Shown here: positions 19,124-29,500 of the stretch, piece by piece
Numbering within the stretch: the first letter of the stretch is position 1
Layout of the letters: the number at the start of each line of letters is the position of its first letter
Origin: Bacilli bacterium
GTDB taxonomy: Bacteria; Bacillota_I; Bacilli_A; RFN20; CAG-826
DNA: 64,000 bases
Direction: 5' to 3'
Assembly (NCBI GenBank): GCA_017447165.1
Contig: JAFSOD010000001.1
Coordinates: 155,008 to 219,007, forward strand
Position numbers and translations under genes: made by a program
Notes under the pieces: generated by a model
Databases searched by the model: none
What the model saw: the letters and a program-made list of their open reading frames with translations, nothing else
What the model was told of the DNA's origin: nothing

Positions 19124-20086
19124 TTATTGCAATAAATCGATTAAGTCTCTTAATCCGTGGGTGTGTTCGTGTTTCATTTGTACAGCTTCAGCGATTGGCA
19201 AGTCGATGATTTGTCCGCCTTTAACACCAATGACTTTACTAGTAGGATCTTCGCTTAAAACGATATCCACACTCTTAGCACCCATTCTAGCGGCTAAAAC
19301 TCTATCTTCAGCAGATGGAGAGCCACCTCTTTGTAATCTACCAAGAACTTCAGTTCTTGTATCAAAGCCTGTTTCGTCTTCGATTTTCTTTGCTAATTCA
19401 TTAATATCTAATAAGTTTTCAGAAACAATGATAATAGCGTGGTTCTTATTTTGAGCTTTCATTTTACGAAGCTTTCTAAATAAGACATCTTCTTTAAGTG
19501 GGTGTTCAACACAAATTACCCCTTCAGCGCCTTCAGCTAAAGCTGCATATAAGGCAAGGTCTCCACAGTGTCTTCCCATAACTTCGATTAAGGAACAACG
19601 TTGATGAGAGCCAGATGTATCTTTAAGTTTATCGACACATTCACAGATAGTGTTTAAAGCAGTGGAGAAACCAATTGTTTGCTCTGTACTTCCAACATCG
19701 TTATCAATAGTGCCTGGGATACCAACGACTTTAATGCCGTTTTTAGCTAAATCATTTAATCCTCTAAATGTCCCATCTCCGCCGATACCGACTAAAGCAT
19801 CGATTTCAAAGTCTTGGAGAATGTTGGCGGCTCTTTTAGAGACTTTAGGATCTTTGAATTCTGGGAGTCTAGCACTTCTAATAATAGTGCCACCTCTGTT
19901 GATGATGTCTTGGGTGAAGTCTTTGGTGACTTGCTGAATTCTACCTTCGACTAAACCTTTTAAGCCGTCATAAACAACGTACATATCAACACCACGTGCT
20001 AATCCGGCTCTAATGACTGCTCTTACACAAGCATTCATTCCTGGAGCGTCACCTCCACTAGTTAAGACAGCGATTTTTTTAATCAT
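19124..20086 (-). CDS. pfkA: ATP-dependent 6-phosphofructokinase
   Basis: Committing step of glycolysis. 320 residues, normal for bacterial PfkA. Motifs: TSGGDAPGMNACVRA (ATP loop), IGGDGTFRG, GIPGTIDNDV with the catalytic aspartate, and the PfkA signature RGGSPSAEDR near the C-terminus. Gly rather than Asp in the GGDGTF motif indicates ATP as donor. No pyruvate kinase follows, unlike the Bacillus pfkA-pyk operon; thrS is next instead. Confidence 0.97.
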   Translation of the reverse strand: MIKKIAVLTSGGDAPGMNACVRAVIRAGLARGVDMYVVYDGLKGLVEGRIQQVTKDFTQDIINRGGTIIRSARLPEFKDPKVSKRAANILQDFEIDALVGIGGDGTFRGLNDLAKNGIKVVGIPGTIDNDVGSTEQTIGFSTALNTICECVDKLKDTSGSHQRCSLIEVMGRHCGDLALYAALAEGAEGVICVEHPLKEDVLFRKLRKMKAQNKNHAIIIVSENLLDINELAKKIEDETGFDTRTEVLGRLQRGGSPSAEDRVLAARMGAKSVDIVLSEDPTSKVIGVKGGQIIDLPIAEAVQMKHEHTHGLRDLIDLLQ

Positions 20087-20174
20087 ATTTTTTTCCTCGA
20101 CTTGCTATTTCGATAAAATAGCACGCGTTTATTATAAAACACTTTTAATATATTAAAAAATACTTTTGATTTCT

Positions 20175-20282
20175 TTTTCCACAAAATGCATTGTGGATAA
20201 GTGCTATTTATAGGTTAAAAATTGAACTGATTTATATGTAATATAAATCTTTTAGTAACCTATGTGGATAACTTTTTCCACA
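20175..20282. promoter_or_regulatory. DnaA-box cluster with nested palindromes upstream of dnaB-dnaI
   Basis: Two perfect DnaA boxes TGTGGATAA (20192-20200, 20263-20271) are each paired with an inverted near-box TTTTCCACA (20175-20183, 20274-20282). Between them lie two nested inverted repeats: ATAGGTTA/TAACCTAT (20210-20217 with 20256-20263) and GATTTATAT/ATATAAATC (20229-20237 with 20241-20249). DnaA-box identity follows the TTATCCACA consensus; function as a DnaA-regulated promoter or extra DnaA-binding locus is inference. Confidence 0.75.
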
Positions 20283-20304
20283 TAAAAATTATAAATTTTT
20301 TATA

Positions 20305-20334
20305 TTTACAAGGTCTTATTCGGCTTGGCATAAT
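20305..20334 (+). promoter_or_regulatory. Promoter of dnaB-dnaI
   Basis: TTTACA and CATAAT separated by 18 bp, immediately downstream of the DnaA-box cluster and 26 bp before the dnaB start. Confidence 0.6.
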
Positions 20335-20360
20335 CATTGTCAAATAGGGGAGGAATAGAG

Positions 20361-21623
20361 ATGGTTGTTTTATCTGAACAAGACATGTTTGAAGTCAGAG
20401 TTAGTACACTATTAGCGGACTATGACCGTGAAACAATCACTAATCTCTATCAACCAATTATCGGTTATGGTGCTCTAGCGATATATTTCTCATTTTGGAG
20501 TGAATCGAAAAACCAAAAGGTCCTTTCTTATTCTTCTCATGAACAGTTTCTAGCAAGGATGAAGATGACTCCTGGAACTTTCTTAGAAGGAAGGAAATTA
20601 TTAGAGGCAGTTGGACTAGTCAAAACTAGACTTGAGAGAATTAAAGATGTCAAAATCTATCACTATGAGCTCTTAGCACCGAGAACCCCACAAGGCTTCT
20701 TTGGTGATACCTTGTTATTTGGCTTACTTATACAAGCAATTGGAGAGAGTGACGCTCAAAAGATGAAGCGAGTTTATGAAGTTCATCATCTTGAAACCGT
20801 TGGCGATGATATTTCTACATCATTCAATGATGTATTCCATCCAGATTTCGAAGATGCGGCCTTTATGCAAGCTAGCAAATCTAAGAGCACCGTCGCTGGA
20901 AGAAATAGGAGTAAAATCGCTACGGAATTCAGCTACGATGACTTCTTCAATTCATTAAAGAGTGAAAGCCAAATATCTGAGACTGCCCTCACCAAGAAAG
21001 AGATGAAAGAAATCGAAAGATTATCTACTCTTTACGGTGTTAGTGAAGAAGTGGCCGCTCATGTGGTAGCAAACTGCTATTCCCCAGAAAAGGAAAAGGG
21101 AAAAAGAGTTGACTTACACCAAGTGAATGAAGATCTGAAAAATGAAGTTAGTTATTCTACCGCAAGTAGGAAATCTAGCAAAAGAAGTAAGAATAAAGTC
21201 ATTGGTGATGACGGTTTAGCTGCGAAGATCCGCTGGTTTGAAGTCACCAGTCCAAAAGAGGTGTTATCCGTTTTGCAAAATGGAACCAAACCAGCTAGAG
21301 CGGATCTTAACATCATTGATAGTCTTAGCAAAGATTATAATCTTGCTAACCCAGTGATTAATGTCGTTATTGATTTCGTCTTAACAATGAACAATAACGT
21401 CTTCTCTAAATATAGCGCTGAGAAAATTGCTGCCAGTTTATCTAGAGAGAATATCGAAACCGCAGTGGATGCGATGGAATATTTGAGAACTAACTATACG
21501 AAAGACAAAAAGAAAGGAGTTAAGAAATCAGAACCAAAAGTGGAAGCTGCCCCTACAACTGAACAAGTAGAAGAGTCTACGATTGATGACGATGAATTAA
21601 TGAATTTCTTCGAGGACCGTTAA
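20361..21623 (+). CDS. dnaB: Replication initiation/membrane attachment protein DnaB (Firmicutes type)
   Basis: Helicase-loading protein acting with DnaD and DnaI at origins and restart sites; not the hexameric helicase. The SD GGGGAGG supports ATG 20361, giving 420 residues. N-terminal winged-helix part (residues 1-110, with ITNLYQPIIGYGALAIY) and C-terminal DnaB_2/DnaD-like domain (RWFEVTSPKEVLSVLQNG ... VINVVIDFVL ... YLRTNY) are both present. The C-terminal tail is charged and ends in an acidic stretch. dnaI follows after 1 bp, the Bacillus order. Confidence 0.88.
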   Translation: MVVLSEQDMFEVRVSTLLADYDRETITNLYQPIIGYGALAIYFSFWSESKNQKVLSYSSHEQFLARMKMTPGTFLEGRKLLEAVGLVKTRLERIKDVKIYHYELLAPRTPQGFFGDTLLFGLLIQAIGESDAQKMKRVYEVHHLETVGDDISTSFNDVFHPDFEDAAFMQASKSKSTVAGRNRSKIATEFSYDDFFNSLKSESQISETALTKKEMKEIERLSTLYGVSEEVAAHVVANCYSPEKEKGKRVDLHQVNEDLKNEVSYSTASRKSSKRSKNKVIGDDGLAAKIRWFEVTSPKEVLSVLQNGTKPARADLNIIDSLSKDYNLANPVINVVIDFVLTMNNNVFSKYSAEKIAASLSRENIETAVDAMEYLRTNYTKDKKKGVKKSEPKVEAAPTTEQVEESTIDDDELMNFFEDR

Positions 21624-21624
21624 T

Positions 21625-22530
21625 ATGGAAAGATTAAAAGTTGAACAAAACATCACCATTTCTGAAAAGTTTTTAAGACAAATTGAAGAGTCTATTTTTG
21701 AAAATGAAGTAGCGATGCGTTACTTAAGAAAACTTGGTTTGACTGATGAACAAATTAGAGAAAACGCACCAAAAATCTATGATTTTTCAGAAGACGTTAA
21801 AAACTGTAAGAACTGCCAAGGATTAAAATACTGTAATAAGAATCCTAAATTTTTAGTTACTAATATCACTTATGAAGAAGGAGTGGTTGATAGAAACATC
21901 CTTCCTTGTAAAAAATATTTAGAACAAGTGAATTTTAAAAAAAGATTCTCTGTAATTGATTTTGGTGAAGAATTCTTTGATAACCATATTAAAACCGATA
22001 TTTCCAACTTATCCAGCAAATGCAAAAAAGAGATTCTTAAGAAATATAAAGAATCCGCTTTAGATAAGAAATCAAATGCCTGGATTTATATTAAAGGAGA
22101 TATGTCTACTGGTAAGTCATATTTTGCAGCAACACTTTGTGTTGATGCAGCAAGAAATCAAGCCTACAACTCTATTTCCTTTATCGATGTTCCGGAAAGA
22201 TTTAAAGAACTTACAGATTTAGCGTTCCAAAAAAGCCCTAGATTTAACGACTTGCTTGAAGCAATTAAGAATAGTGAAATGTTAGTTCTTGATGACTTTG
22301 GAAACGAATTCAAAAGCGACTTTGTTAGAGAAAATGTTCTCTTCCCAATTCTTTCTTATAGAGCGAAGAACAAATTATTTACTATAATTACTAGTAATTA
22401 TTCTATAGATGAAATCTGCACAATGTATCAATCAAATGCAGCCAGCAAACCAAAAATTGAACAAATTAAACAATTGCTTAAGATGCTTTGTAAGGAAGAA
22501 ATTACTTTACCAAGCTTTCTAGCTCAGTAA
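21625..22530 (+). CDS. dnaI: Primosomal helicase loader DnaI
   Basis: AAA+ ATPase that loads the replicative helicase with DnaB and DnaD. 301 residues: N-terminal helicase-binding domain with a cysteine cluster (CKNCQGLKYC ... LPCKKY) that likely binds zinc, then AAA+ core with Walker A GDMSTGKSYFA and Walker B MLVLDDFG, and a TIITSNYS sensor. It forms a unit with dnaB. Its last 29 bp overlap the end of the convergent mutM-coaE gene, so the two reading frames share sequence on opposite strands. Confidence 0.92.
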   Translation: MERLKVEQNITISEKFLRQIEESIFENEVAMRYLRKLGLTDEQIRENAPKIYDFSEDVKNCKNCQGLKYCNKNPKFLVTNITYEEGVVDRNILPCKKYLEQVNFKKRFSVIDFGEEFFDNHIKTDISNLSSKCKKEILKKYKESALDKKSNAWIYIKGDMSTGKSYFAATLCVDAARNQAYNSISFIDVPERFKELTDLAFQKSPRFNDLLEAIKNSEMLVLDDFGNEFKSDFVRENVLFPILSYRAKNKLFTIITSNYSIDEICTMYQSNAASKPKIEQIKQLLKMLCKEEITLPSFLAQ

Positions 22531-23914
22531 TTATCTTATTTATTTTATTTATAAAGGCGGCCTTCGTGCCGTCATTTTTTATGACGTAAGTAGCTTTTAA
22601 GATATTTTGATCAATCTTATTAGTCTTATTTATTTCTTTTAAATATAAGGCTTTAGCTTTATCTCTGCTAGAGATGAGCTCGTCTTGTTTATTTTTATCA
22701 ATATCAATAACAATGATGTCATCAAAATATCGATCTAAATTAGATTCAAATAACAAAGGAACTTCAACCACTCTAATAGATGATTTTGATGTAGATAAGA
22801 AATTTATAATTTCTTTCTCCACAAGTGGATGAACTATTCTTTCTAGTTTTCTTTTATCTTTTGGATGAACTAAGAGATAATCTCTTAAGACATCTTTATC
22901 GACTTGGTTATCTTTAAATTTAAGGCTAAAAGCTTTTTCGATTTTAATAGTTAATTCGCTGGTTTTATATAATTCTTCAACAACTTTATCGCAAGATAAA
23001 ACTGGATAGCCTTGTTTTTTAAACACTTCTGAGGCAGTAGATTTACCTGAGGCAATTTTACCAGTAATAGCAACATTAAGCGGTTCGCCAACTTTTCTTT
23101 GGCAGCCCGGGCAGAAGGTAGTGCCTCTTCCTCCTACTTTTATAAAGCGGAATTCATGCTTTTTGCACTCTGGACAGAGCTCTCCAGCTTTGCCATAGAC
23201 TTTAAGTCTAGTTTGGAAGTTGCCATCAATATCTTTTCCTGGGTGATAACTCTTAATAGTGGAGCCACCTGATTCAATAGCAAGAGATAAAATCTCTTTA
23301 GCGTTTTCTACAATTTTCTTCCATTCAGTTTCTTTAATCTTATTAGCAGGAGTTAATGGATGAATTTTTGAGGCGAATAATGTCTCATCGACATAGATGT
23401 TGCCTAAACCAGTCATTAATGTTTGATCAAGCAATGTGCTTTTGATTGGTTTTTTAATATTTTTGACTTTCTTCATTAAAGGTTTCACATCATCAATATA
23501 AAAAGGTTCGGGACCGAGTTTTGCAATCATTTCGTCGCTTTTATACGTTGCTTCGTTTGATAATTTTAAAACGCCAAAACATCTTGAATCGTCATAGCAT
23601 AGTTTGTGTCCATTATCTAGATGAAATACCACTCTTGCATATTTAGAATCTTTATCAGTTTCTAATAACTCATAATACTTTCCTTCCATCCTTAAATGAG
23701 AGAGCATAACAAGCTCATTTGTGAGGTGGAAAATAAGGTATTTACCGATTCGAGAAACATCCAAAAATGATTGACTTTGAAGGTTAGAAACAAATTCTTT
23801 AATATCACCTTCTATTTGGCCTGCTCTTAAAACATCAATCTTAAGAATTTTTCTATCCTTTACAATTGGGATTAAGACATTTTTAACTGTTTCAACTTCT
23901 GGTAATTCTGGCAT
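22502..23914 (-). CDS. Fusion: formamidopyrimidine-DNA glycosylase (MutM) - dephospho-CoA kinase (CoaE)
   Basis: One uninterrupted 470-residue frame joins two enzymes. Residues 1-274 are a complete Fpg/MutM: MPELPEVETV with catalytic P2 and E3, K58 in RIGKYLIF, and a four-cysteine zinc finger (C247, C250, C268, C271) with R263 in GGRGTTF. It excises 8-oxoguanine and nicks abasic sites. From residue ~279 a complete CoaE starts: P-loop GKIASGKS at 285-292, CDKVVEELY, the VPLLFESNLD motif, and a C-terminal helix; it phosphorylates dephospho-CoA. No linker, stop or start separates them. In Bacillus the two are separate neighbours after polA, so a deletion between them explains the fusion. polA lies 3 bp upstream. 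Confidence 0.93.
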   Translation of the reverse strand: MPELPEVETVKNVLIPIVKDRKILKIDVLRAGQIEGDIKEFVSNLQSQSFLDVSRIGKYLIFHLTNELVMLSHLRMEGKYYELLETDKDSKYARVVFHLDNGHKLCYDDSRCFGVLKLSNEATYKSDEMIAKLGPEPFYIDDVKPLMKKVKNIKKPIKSTLLDQTLMTGLGNIYVDETLFASKIHPLTPANKIKETEWKKIVENAKEILSLAIESGGSTIKSYHPGKDIDGNFQTRLKVYGKAGELCPECKKHEFRFIKVGGRGTTFCPGCQRKVGEPLNVAITGKIASGKSTASEVFKKQGYPVLSCDKVVEELYKTSELTIKIEKAFSLKFKDNQVDKDVLRDYLLVHPKDKRKLERIVHPLVEKEIINFLSTSKSSIRVVEVPLLFESNLDRYFDDIIVIDIDKNKQDELISSRDKAKALYLKEINKTNKIDQNILKATYVIKNDGTKAAFINKINKIITELESLVK

Positions 23915-23917
23915 ATT

Positions 23918-26521
23918 TTATTTACAGTCGTACCAAGAATCTCCAAATCCTCCATCAACTTCTAGTGGAACTGATAAATCCATTGCTGAAGTCATTATGG
24001 ATTTGACAATTTGGTAGGCTTTCTCCTTTTCTTCTTTTGGAACTTTGAATATTAATTCGTCATGGATTTGTAAAACCATTTTTGTTTTTAATCCAGCATC
24101 TTTAAGTGCTTTTTCCGCACGAATCATCGCTATTTTTATTAAATCAGCAGCGCTTCCTTGAATAGGAGCGTTCATTGCTGCTCGTTTAGCAAATTCTCTT
24201 ACTTGATAGTTAGAATCGTGAAGTTCTCTTAAATATCTTCGTCTTCCTAACATAGTGGATACATAGCCATTTTCCATAGCTTTAGAGATCAAATCTTTAA
24301 AGAAGTCATTCACTTCTGGGAAGGCAGCATAAAAGTTATTAATGATTGCTCTAGATTCTCCTAGAGGAATTTCAAGTTGTTCGCTTAAACCCCAATCAGA
24401 AATACCATAGATAATACCAAAATTCACAGCTTTTGCCTTTCTTCTTTGAAGAGGAGTTGGTTCTCCTTCTAGGTTAAATACTTTCTTTGCTGTAGCGCTA
24501 TGAATGTCTTCATCGGACTCGAATACTTTTTTAAGCGCCTCACAGTTAGATAAGTGAGCCAAAATACGTAGCTCAATTTGTGAATAATCTAGGCTTAAAA
24601 TCTCATATTCGTGGTTAGGATAATAAAAGGCTTTTCTAATCATTTTTCCTTCTTCATCACGAATAGAAATGTTTTGTAAATTTGGATTAGAAGAAGATAA
24701 TCTTCCAGTTTGCGTTAAGGCTTGATTAAAACAAGCGTGGATTTTACCGTCTTTATAGACATGTGGTTTTAATCCTTCAATATATGTTGAGATGAGTTTG
24801 GAATACTTACGGTACTCTAAAATTTTATTAACGATTGGGTGTTTATCTACTAACTCCTTGAGATTATCAAATGAGGTAGATCCTTTTTTGTTGGATGGTA
24901 AACCGAGTTTCTCATAGAGAATCACGGCGGTTTGTTTACTAGATGAAATATTAAATTTCTCACTCGCTAAATCGTAGATTTCTTGCTCAATTTCTTTTAG
25001 CTTTGTCTTATAGACATCACCAAATTCATCTAAGACTTTTGTGTCTAATGGGAACCCTTCGATTTCTATATTGGCTAATGTGTCAATTAAAGGAAGTTCA
25101 ACAGTTTCATATAATTCATATGTTGCAATCTTTACTAGTTCGGCTTTAACTCTATTAGCTAAGGCTAAAGAATGATAAGCAATTCTAATCGTGTAATCTG
25201 GGTTTTCACTAGTGAATAAAGATAAGTCTTCATCCTTCTTTTCGCTAGATATATCCACTCCATATAGATTAAAGACAGTTTGCGGACTATTTTTGATAGA
25301 AGTGTCTAATAAATATGAGGCAATTAAAATATCAAATTCTAATCCAGCAATGGCGATGCCATCATTTGATAAAGATACTTTGATAGCTTTATAGTCAAAA
25401 CAGTATTTCTTATATTCTACTGACTCTAAGATTTCTAATAGCCTCTTATCAGCTTTTGCCTCATCAATAGAAATATAGTAGTGGTGTTTTTTATCGCTAA
25501 TTGCGATGCCAAAGATTTCACTACGATAATAATCATCATAGTCTTCATAGTCTAAGGCAATGCCAATTTCTTTATCTAATTCCACACCTTCAAAAGAGGT
25601 GATTTTTTCTACTTCAATAGCAACTCCTTCTTCGCTTTTTTTCCATTTAGGGGACACTTTAGCCAAGAATTGTTTTAAGCCGTATTTCTGACAAAAATCG
25701 TTGATAGCCTTAAAAGAGTATCCTTCATAGATTGTATCTTCGACGGTAAATGGCAATTCGATATCGGTTTTGATGATGGCTAAATCTCTAGAGATACGTC
25801 CGATCTCACTATTTTCTTTGATAGCTTCTCCAACCTTGCCTTTGATTTCATCTACGTGAGCGATGATATTATCAAATGAGCCATATTCTTCAATTAATTT
25901 AACTGCAGTTTTTTCTCCAATTCCTGGTATCCCAGGAAGATTATCGGAACTATCCCCTCTTAAACCTTTATAATCAATGATTTGAAGTGGTTCAAAACCA
26001 TATGTTTCTTTGACTAATTCAGGAGTCATAGGGACAACATCAGATAGACCTTTTCTAATGATATTAACAGTAATTTTATCGTCCACTAATTGGAGGAAAT
26101 CTCTATCAGAAGTATAAACAGTAACTTCGTATCCCGCTTCTTCGGCTTTTCTTGCGATAGTACCAGCGATATCATCGCCTTCAAAACCTTCTTCTTCAAA
26201 TTGGAAGATACCAAAGTTTCTTAAGAAGTCTCTAGCGATAGGGAACTGTTCTACTAATTCTTTTGGAGCAGGTTTTCTGTTGGCCTTATACGTTTCTAAA
26301 GCGTCATGACGGAAGTTATGTTTAGCGGCATCAAAAGCAACAATGATTCCTTCTCCTTCTTTTAAAGAAGAAACAATCTTATTAATCATATTGCTAAAAG
26401 CAAAAATCGCATTAGTAGGAATGCCTTCTTGGTTACGCATAATTTCCATTCCTGGATATGCGGTAGCAAAGTAGGCTCTAAATAATAGTGAGTTACCATC
26501 AATGATTGTTAATTTCGCCAT
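23918..26521 (-). CDS. polA: DNA polymerase I
   Basis: Repair and Okazaki-fragment polymerase, 867 residues. N-terminal 5'-nuclease (residues 1-290, with FDAAKHNFRHD, EGFEGDDIAGT and GDSSDNLPGIPGIGEKTA). The middle domain keeps the 3'-5' exonuclease fold but lacks the catalytic acidic set (ALDYEDYDD, CFDYKAIKVSL), as in Bacillus Pol I, so proofreading is probably absent. The C-terminal polymerase has DYSQIELR, RRKAKAVNFGIIYG and QIHDELIF. It lies in one run with dnaE upstream (3 bp) and mutM-coaE downstream (3 bp). Confidence 0.97.
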   Translation of the reverse strand: MAKLTIIDGNSLLFRAYFATAYPGMEIMRNQEGIPTNAIFAFSNMINKIVSSLKEGEGIIVAFDAAKHNFRHDALETYKANRKPAPKELVEQFPIARDFLRNFGIFQFEEEGFEGDDIAGTIARKAEEAGYEVTVYTSDRDFLQLVDDKITVNIIRKGLSDVVPMTPELVKETYGFEPLQIIDYKGLRGDSSDNLPGIPGIGEKTAVKLIEEYGSFDNIIAHVDEIKGKVGEAIKENSEIGRISRDLAIIKTDIELPFTVEDTIYEGYSFKAINDFCQKYGLKQFLAKVSPKWKKSEEGVAIEVEKITSFEGVELDKEIGIALDYEDYDDYYRSEIFGIAISDKKHHYYISIDEAKADKRLLEILESVEYKKYCFDYKAIKVSLSNDGIAIAGLEFDILIASYLLDTSIKNSPQTVFNLYGVDISSEKKDEDLSLFTSENPDYTIRIAYHSLALANRVKAELVKIATYELYETVELPLIDTLANIEIEGFPLDTKVLDEFGDVYKTKLKEIEQEIYDLASEKFNISSSKQTAVILYEKLGLPSNKKGSTSFDNLKELVDKHPIVNKILEYRKYSKLISTYIEGLKPHVYKDGKIHACFNQALTQTGRLSSSNPNLQNISIRDEEGKMIRKAFYYPNHEYEILSLDYSQIELRILAHLSNCEALKKVFESDEDIHSATAKKVFNLEGEPTPLQRRKAKAVNFGIIYGISDWGLSEQLEIPLGESRAIINNFYAAFPEVNDFFKDLISKAMENGYVSTMLGRRRYLRELHDSNYQVREFAKRAAMNAPIQGSAADLIKIAMIRAEKALKDAGLKTKMVLQIHDELIFKVPKEEKEKAYQIVKSIMTSAMDLSVPLEVDGGFGDSWYDCK

Positions 26522-26524
26522 ATC

Positions 26525-29500
26525 TTATTCCTCTAATAGTTTGATTTCGTTTGCGATAAAGCTGTCTTTATCTTCTTTTTGGTCGTAGCGGCCATTTATT
26601 AATAAGATGTTATTTTTCTCTAAAAGAGAAAATACTTTCTCATAAGTTTTTGCAAAGACAATTACTTCAATTTCTCCATCTTCATCAAAAATCTTCATAA
26701 AGGCCATAGAAGTATTATTCTTCTTGGACTTAATGACTTTGATAGTGGAGACAATACCAGCAATATTGATAAAGCCGTTAGTGGCTGCTACATCATCAAT
26801 ACTGACCACATGATATCTATCAAGTAAGTCTTTCTTGTATCGAAGTGGATTATCACTTAACATGATCCCTAACTCTTCGTATTCGAGATTTAAATTAGTT
26901 AATGGATCATCTTTCGCTTCAAAATATTGTTTTTGGTGATCTAAAGTATCATCTAAGATTAATTGACCTTCATTATCTAAAGATAATTCTGCAAGTTGAT
27001 AAGCGTAGTGAAGAGTCGCCCTTAGAGTTCCTCTATTTTTATTAAAGATATCTAACGCTCCAGAATTAATTATCTTTAAGATAACGATTTCAGAGACATT
27101 ATTAGAGAACATTCTACTAACAAAGTTAAAGAAGTCAGTGAATTCTCCGTTTAGGTGTCTTTCGTCTAATATTTTATTAGTGACGTCAATATTCACTCCT
27201 CTAATCATGTTGATAGGGAATAATAGACCGTCTTTGTCTACGACAAAGTGTTTCTCGCTCTTGTTGATATTTGGGAGTAGCACTTTTAATTTTCTTTTTT
27301 TAAGTTCAGAGACATAATCTCCAAATTTGGCATCAGTTCCACCTGAAGAGATTGTTAATATTGCAGCGTAGAATTCTAGTGGGTAGTGGTATTTTAGATA
27401 TGCCATTCTACAAGCAATAATTGCATAAACCACCGCGTGAGATTTATTAAAGCCATAGTCAGCGAACTTTAAGATGTTATTAAACATCGCCACCGCATCT
27501 TTTTCTAAATAGCCGTTTTTAATACAGCCGGAAACAAATTGTTTCTTACTACTTTCTAAGACCGATTTCTCCTTATGAGAAACCGCTCTTCTAAATAAGT
27601 CCGCGTCTTCTGGAGAATAACCCGCCATTTTTATAGCTAAAGAGGAGATTTGTTCTTGATAGATTAAAACCCCATAAGTGGAAGATAAGATTTCTTCGAC
27701 ATCCTTTGATAAGTATTTCGGTTTAATCTTTCCAACTTTTCTATCCGCATAGTCTTTAATATTGTCCATTGGCCCTGGTCTAAATAAGGCAATTAAAGCA
27801 ACAATGTCGTTAAAGCATTCTGGCTTTAAGATTTTCATCGCATTTTTCATGCCTGAACTTTCAAGTTGGAAGATGCCAATGGTTTGTAAATTTTTAAATA
27901 ATTCAAAGCATTCCTTATTAAGATAAGGAAGATGATAGAAATCTAAGTTTGTATTGTGATTTTGATTAACGAGTTCAATGCAGTATTTGATGATCGATAA
28001 AGTTCTAATCGCCAAGAAGTCCATCTTAAGAATACCTTGAGGTTCAAGATAGTCTTTTTCGTATTGCACAGTGTAATGGTCTTCATAGTCGATTGTGACT
28101 GGTATAACACTGGTGAGTTCGTCTTGATTTAGTACGATACCTGCCGCATGAGTGCCAGCTTGACGAGGAAGTCCTTCAATTTTAGAAGCCAAAGACACTA
28201 TTTCTAAGAAATACTTATCGCTATCCACTAAAGATTTAAATTGAGGAACAGTTTTATAAGCTTCTCTTAAATTAACTTTATCTGGGATAGATTTTGATAA
28301 TAAATCGATGTGTCTTGTAGGGATATCGTAGATTCTTCCGATATCTCTAAGAGCTTGCTTAGCTTGAATTGTTTGAATGGCGACAATACTCGCAACTTTC
28401 TTATTGCCATATGTTTGTCTCATATATTCGACCATATCTTCTCTTTTAGTGTCCATAAAGTCGACATCAATATCAGGCATGGTTTTTCTTGCTTTATTTA
28501 AGAATCTTTCAAATTGTAAATCATAGTCGAGAGGATCAACTTCAGTGATGTTTAAGCAGTAAGACACTAAAGATCCTGCTGCACTTCCTCTACCAGGACC
28601 CACTAAAATATCATGAGTTTTAGCATAGCTAACATAATCAGAAACGATTAAGAAATAGTCTTGAAAACCCATTTCAATAATAACATCTAATTCTTTTTTA
28701 CATCTTTCAATGTGCTTTTGATCTAAGATGCCTTTTTCTTTTAAACCTTGATGGACTTTTCTTTTAAGAGCGTTAACTGAATCCGCGACGGGGAAGTGAT
28801 ATAACTGGCCACGTTTTTTGTTAAATTCAAAAGAAGTGGAATTTAAGATTTTCTCAGTTAATTCGATTTCTTCTTTATTATATAAAGAATTATATGCTTC
28901 TACTGGTTTGAAATAATTCTCCCCAGATTTAGTTTTATTATCGATTTTCTCACCTTTATCAATAGCTTCTAAGATGTCTAAAGTAATAGCCTCGTTTTTC
29001 TTTTGATATTCAATGCGAGGGAAGGCGACAGTTTGATAAGTATGATTCTCCGCGAACTTTCTAACTCTATTAGCGTATGCAAAATCTTCTTTGTCGTTGA
29101 CTTCGATTCCGATATAGAATGAGTCCGCTAAGTTGGATAATTTAGCAACTTTTTTCGCAAAGTCAGGTTGTTCAAATTCCTCTGGGAAGGCGTTATAGAA
29201 AGATTCTAAAACTCCCAATAAACCTTTATTATTATCTCTGAGATAATCTTCTACAGGTTCGCCTTTAGAAACAAGCGCGGAGACTTTGATTAAGTTTTTA
29301 TATCCATCTTCGTTTAAGGCATATAGAACTAGTGAATAATTATTGATAAGAACAGAGATACCAATAATCGCTTTCTTTTTAATTTTGTTCATCTCTTCAA
29401 TGAAGTGAGGAACACCGTAAAGATAATTAAAATCCGCTAATCCTGCCCCAGAGTAGCCACTGAAAAGAACACTATGGGAGATTTTATCCATAGTTAATCC

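Noticed and set aside
20087..20360. Chromosomal replication origin
   Set aside because: DnaA boxes and an AT-rich core are present, but dnaA, dnaN or other origin-linked genes are not in the window, and dnaB-dnaI promoters are plausible DnaA targets on their own.
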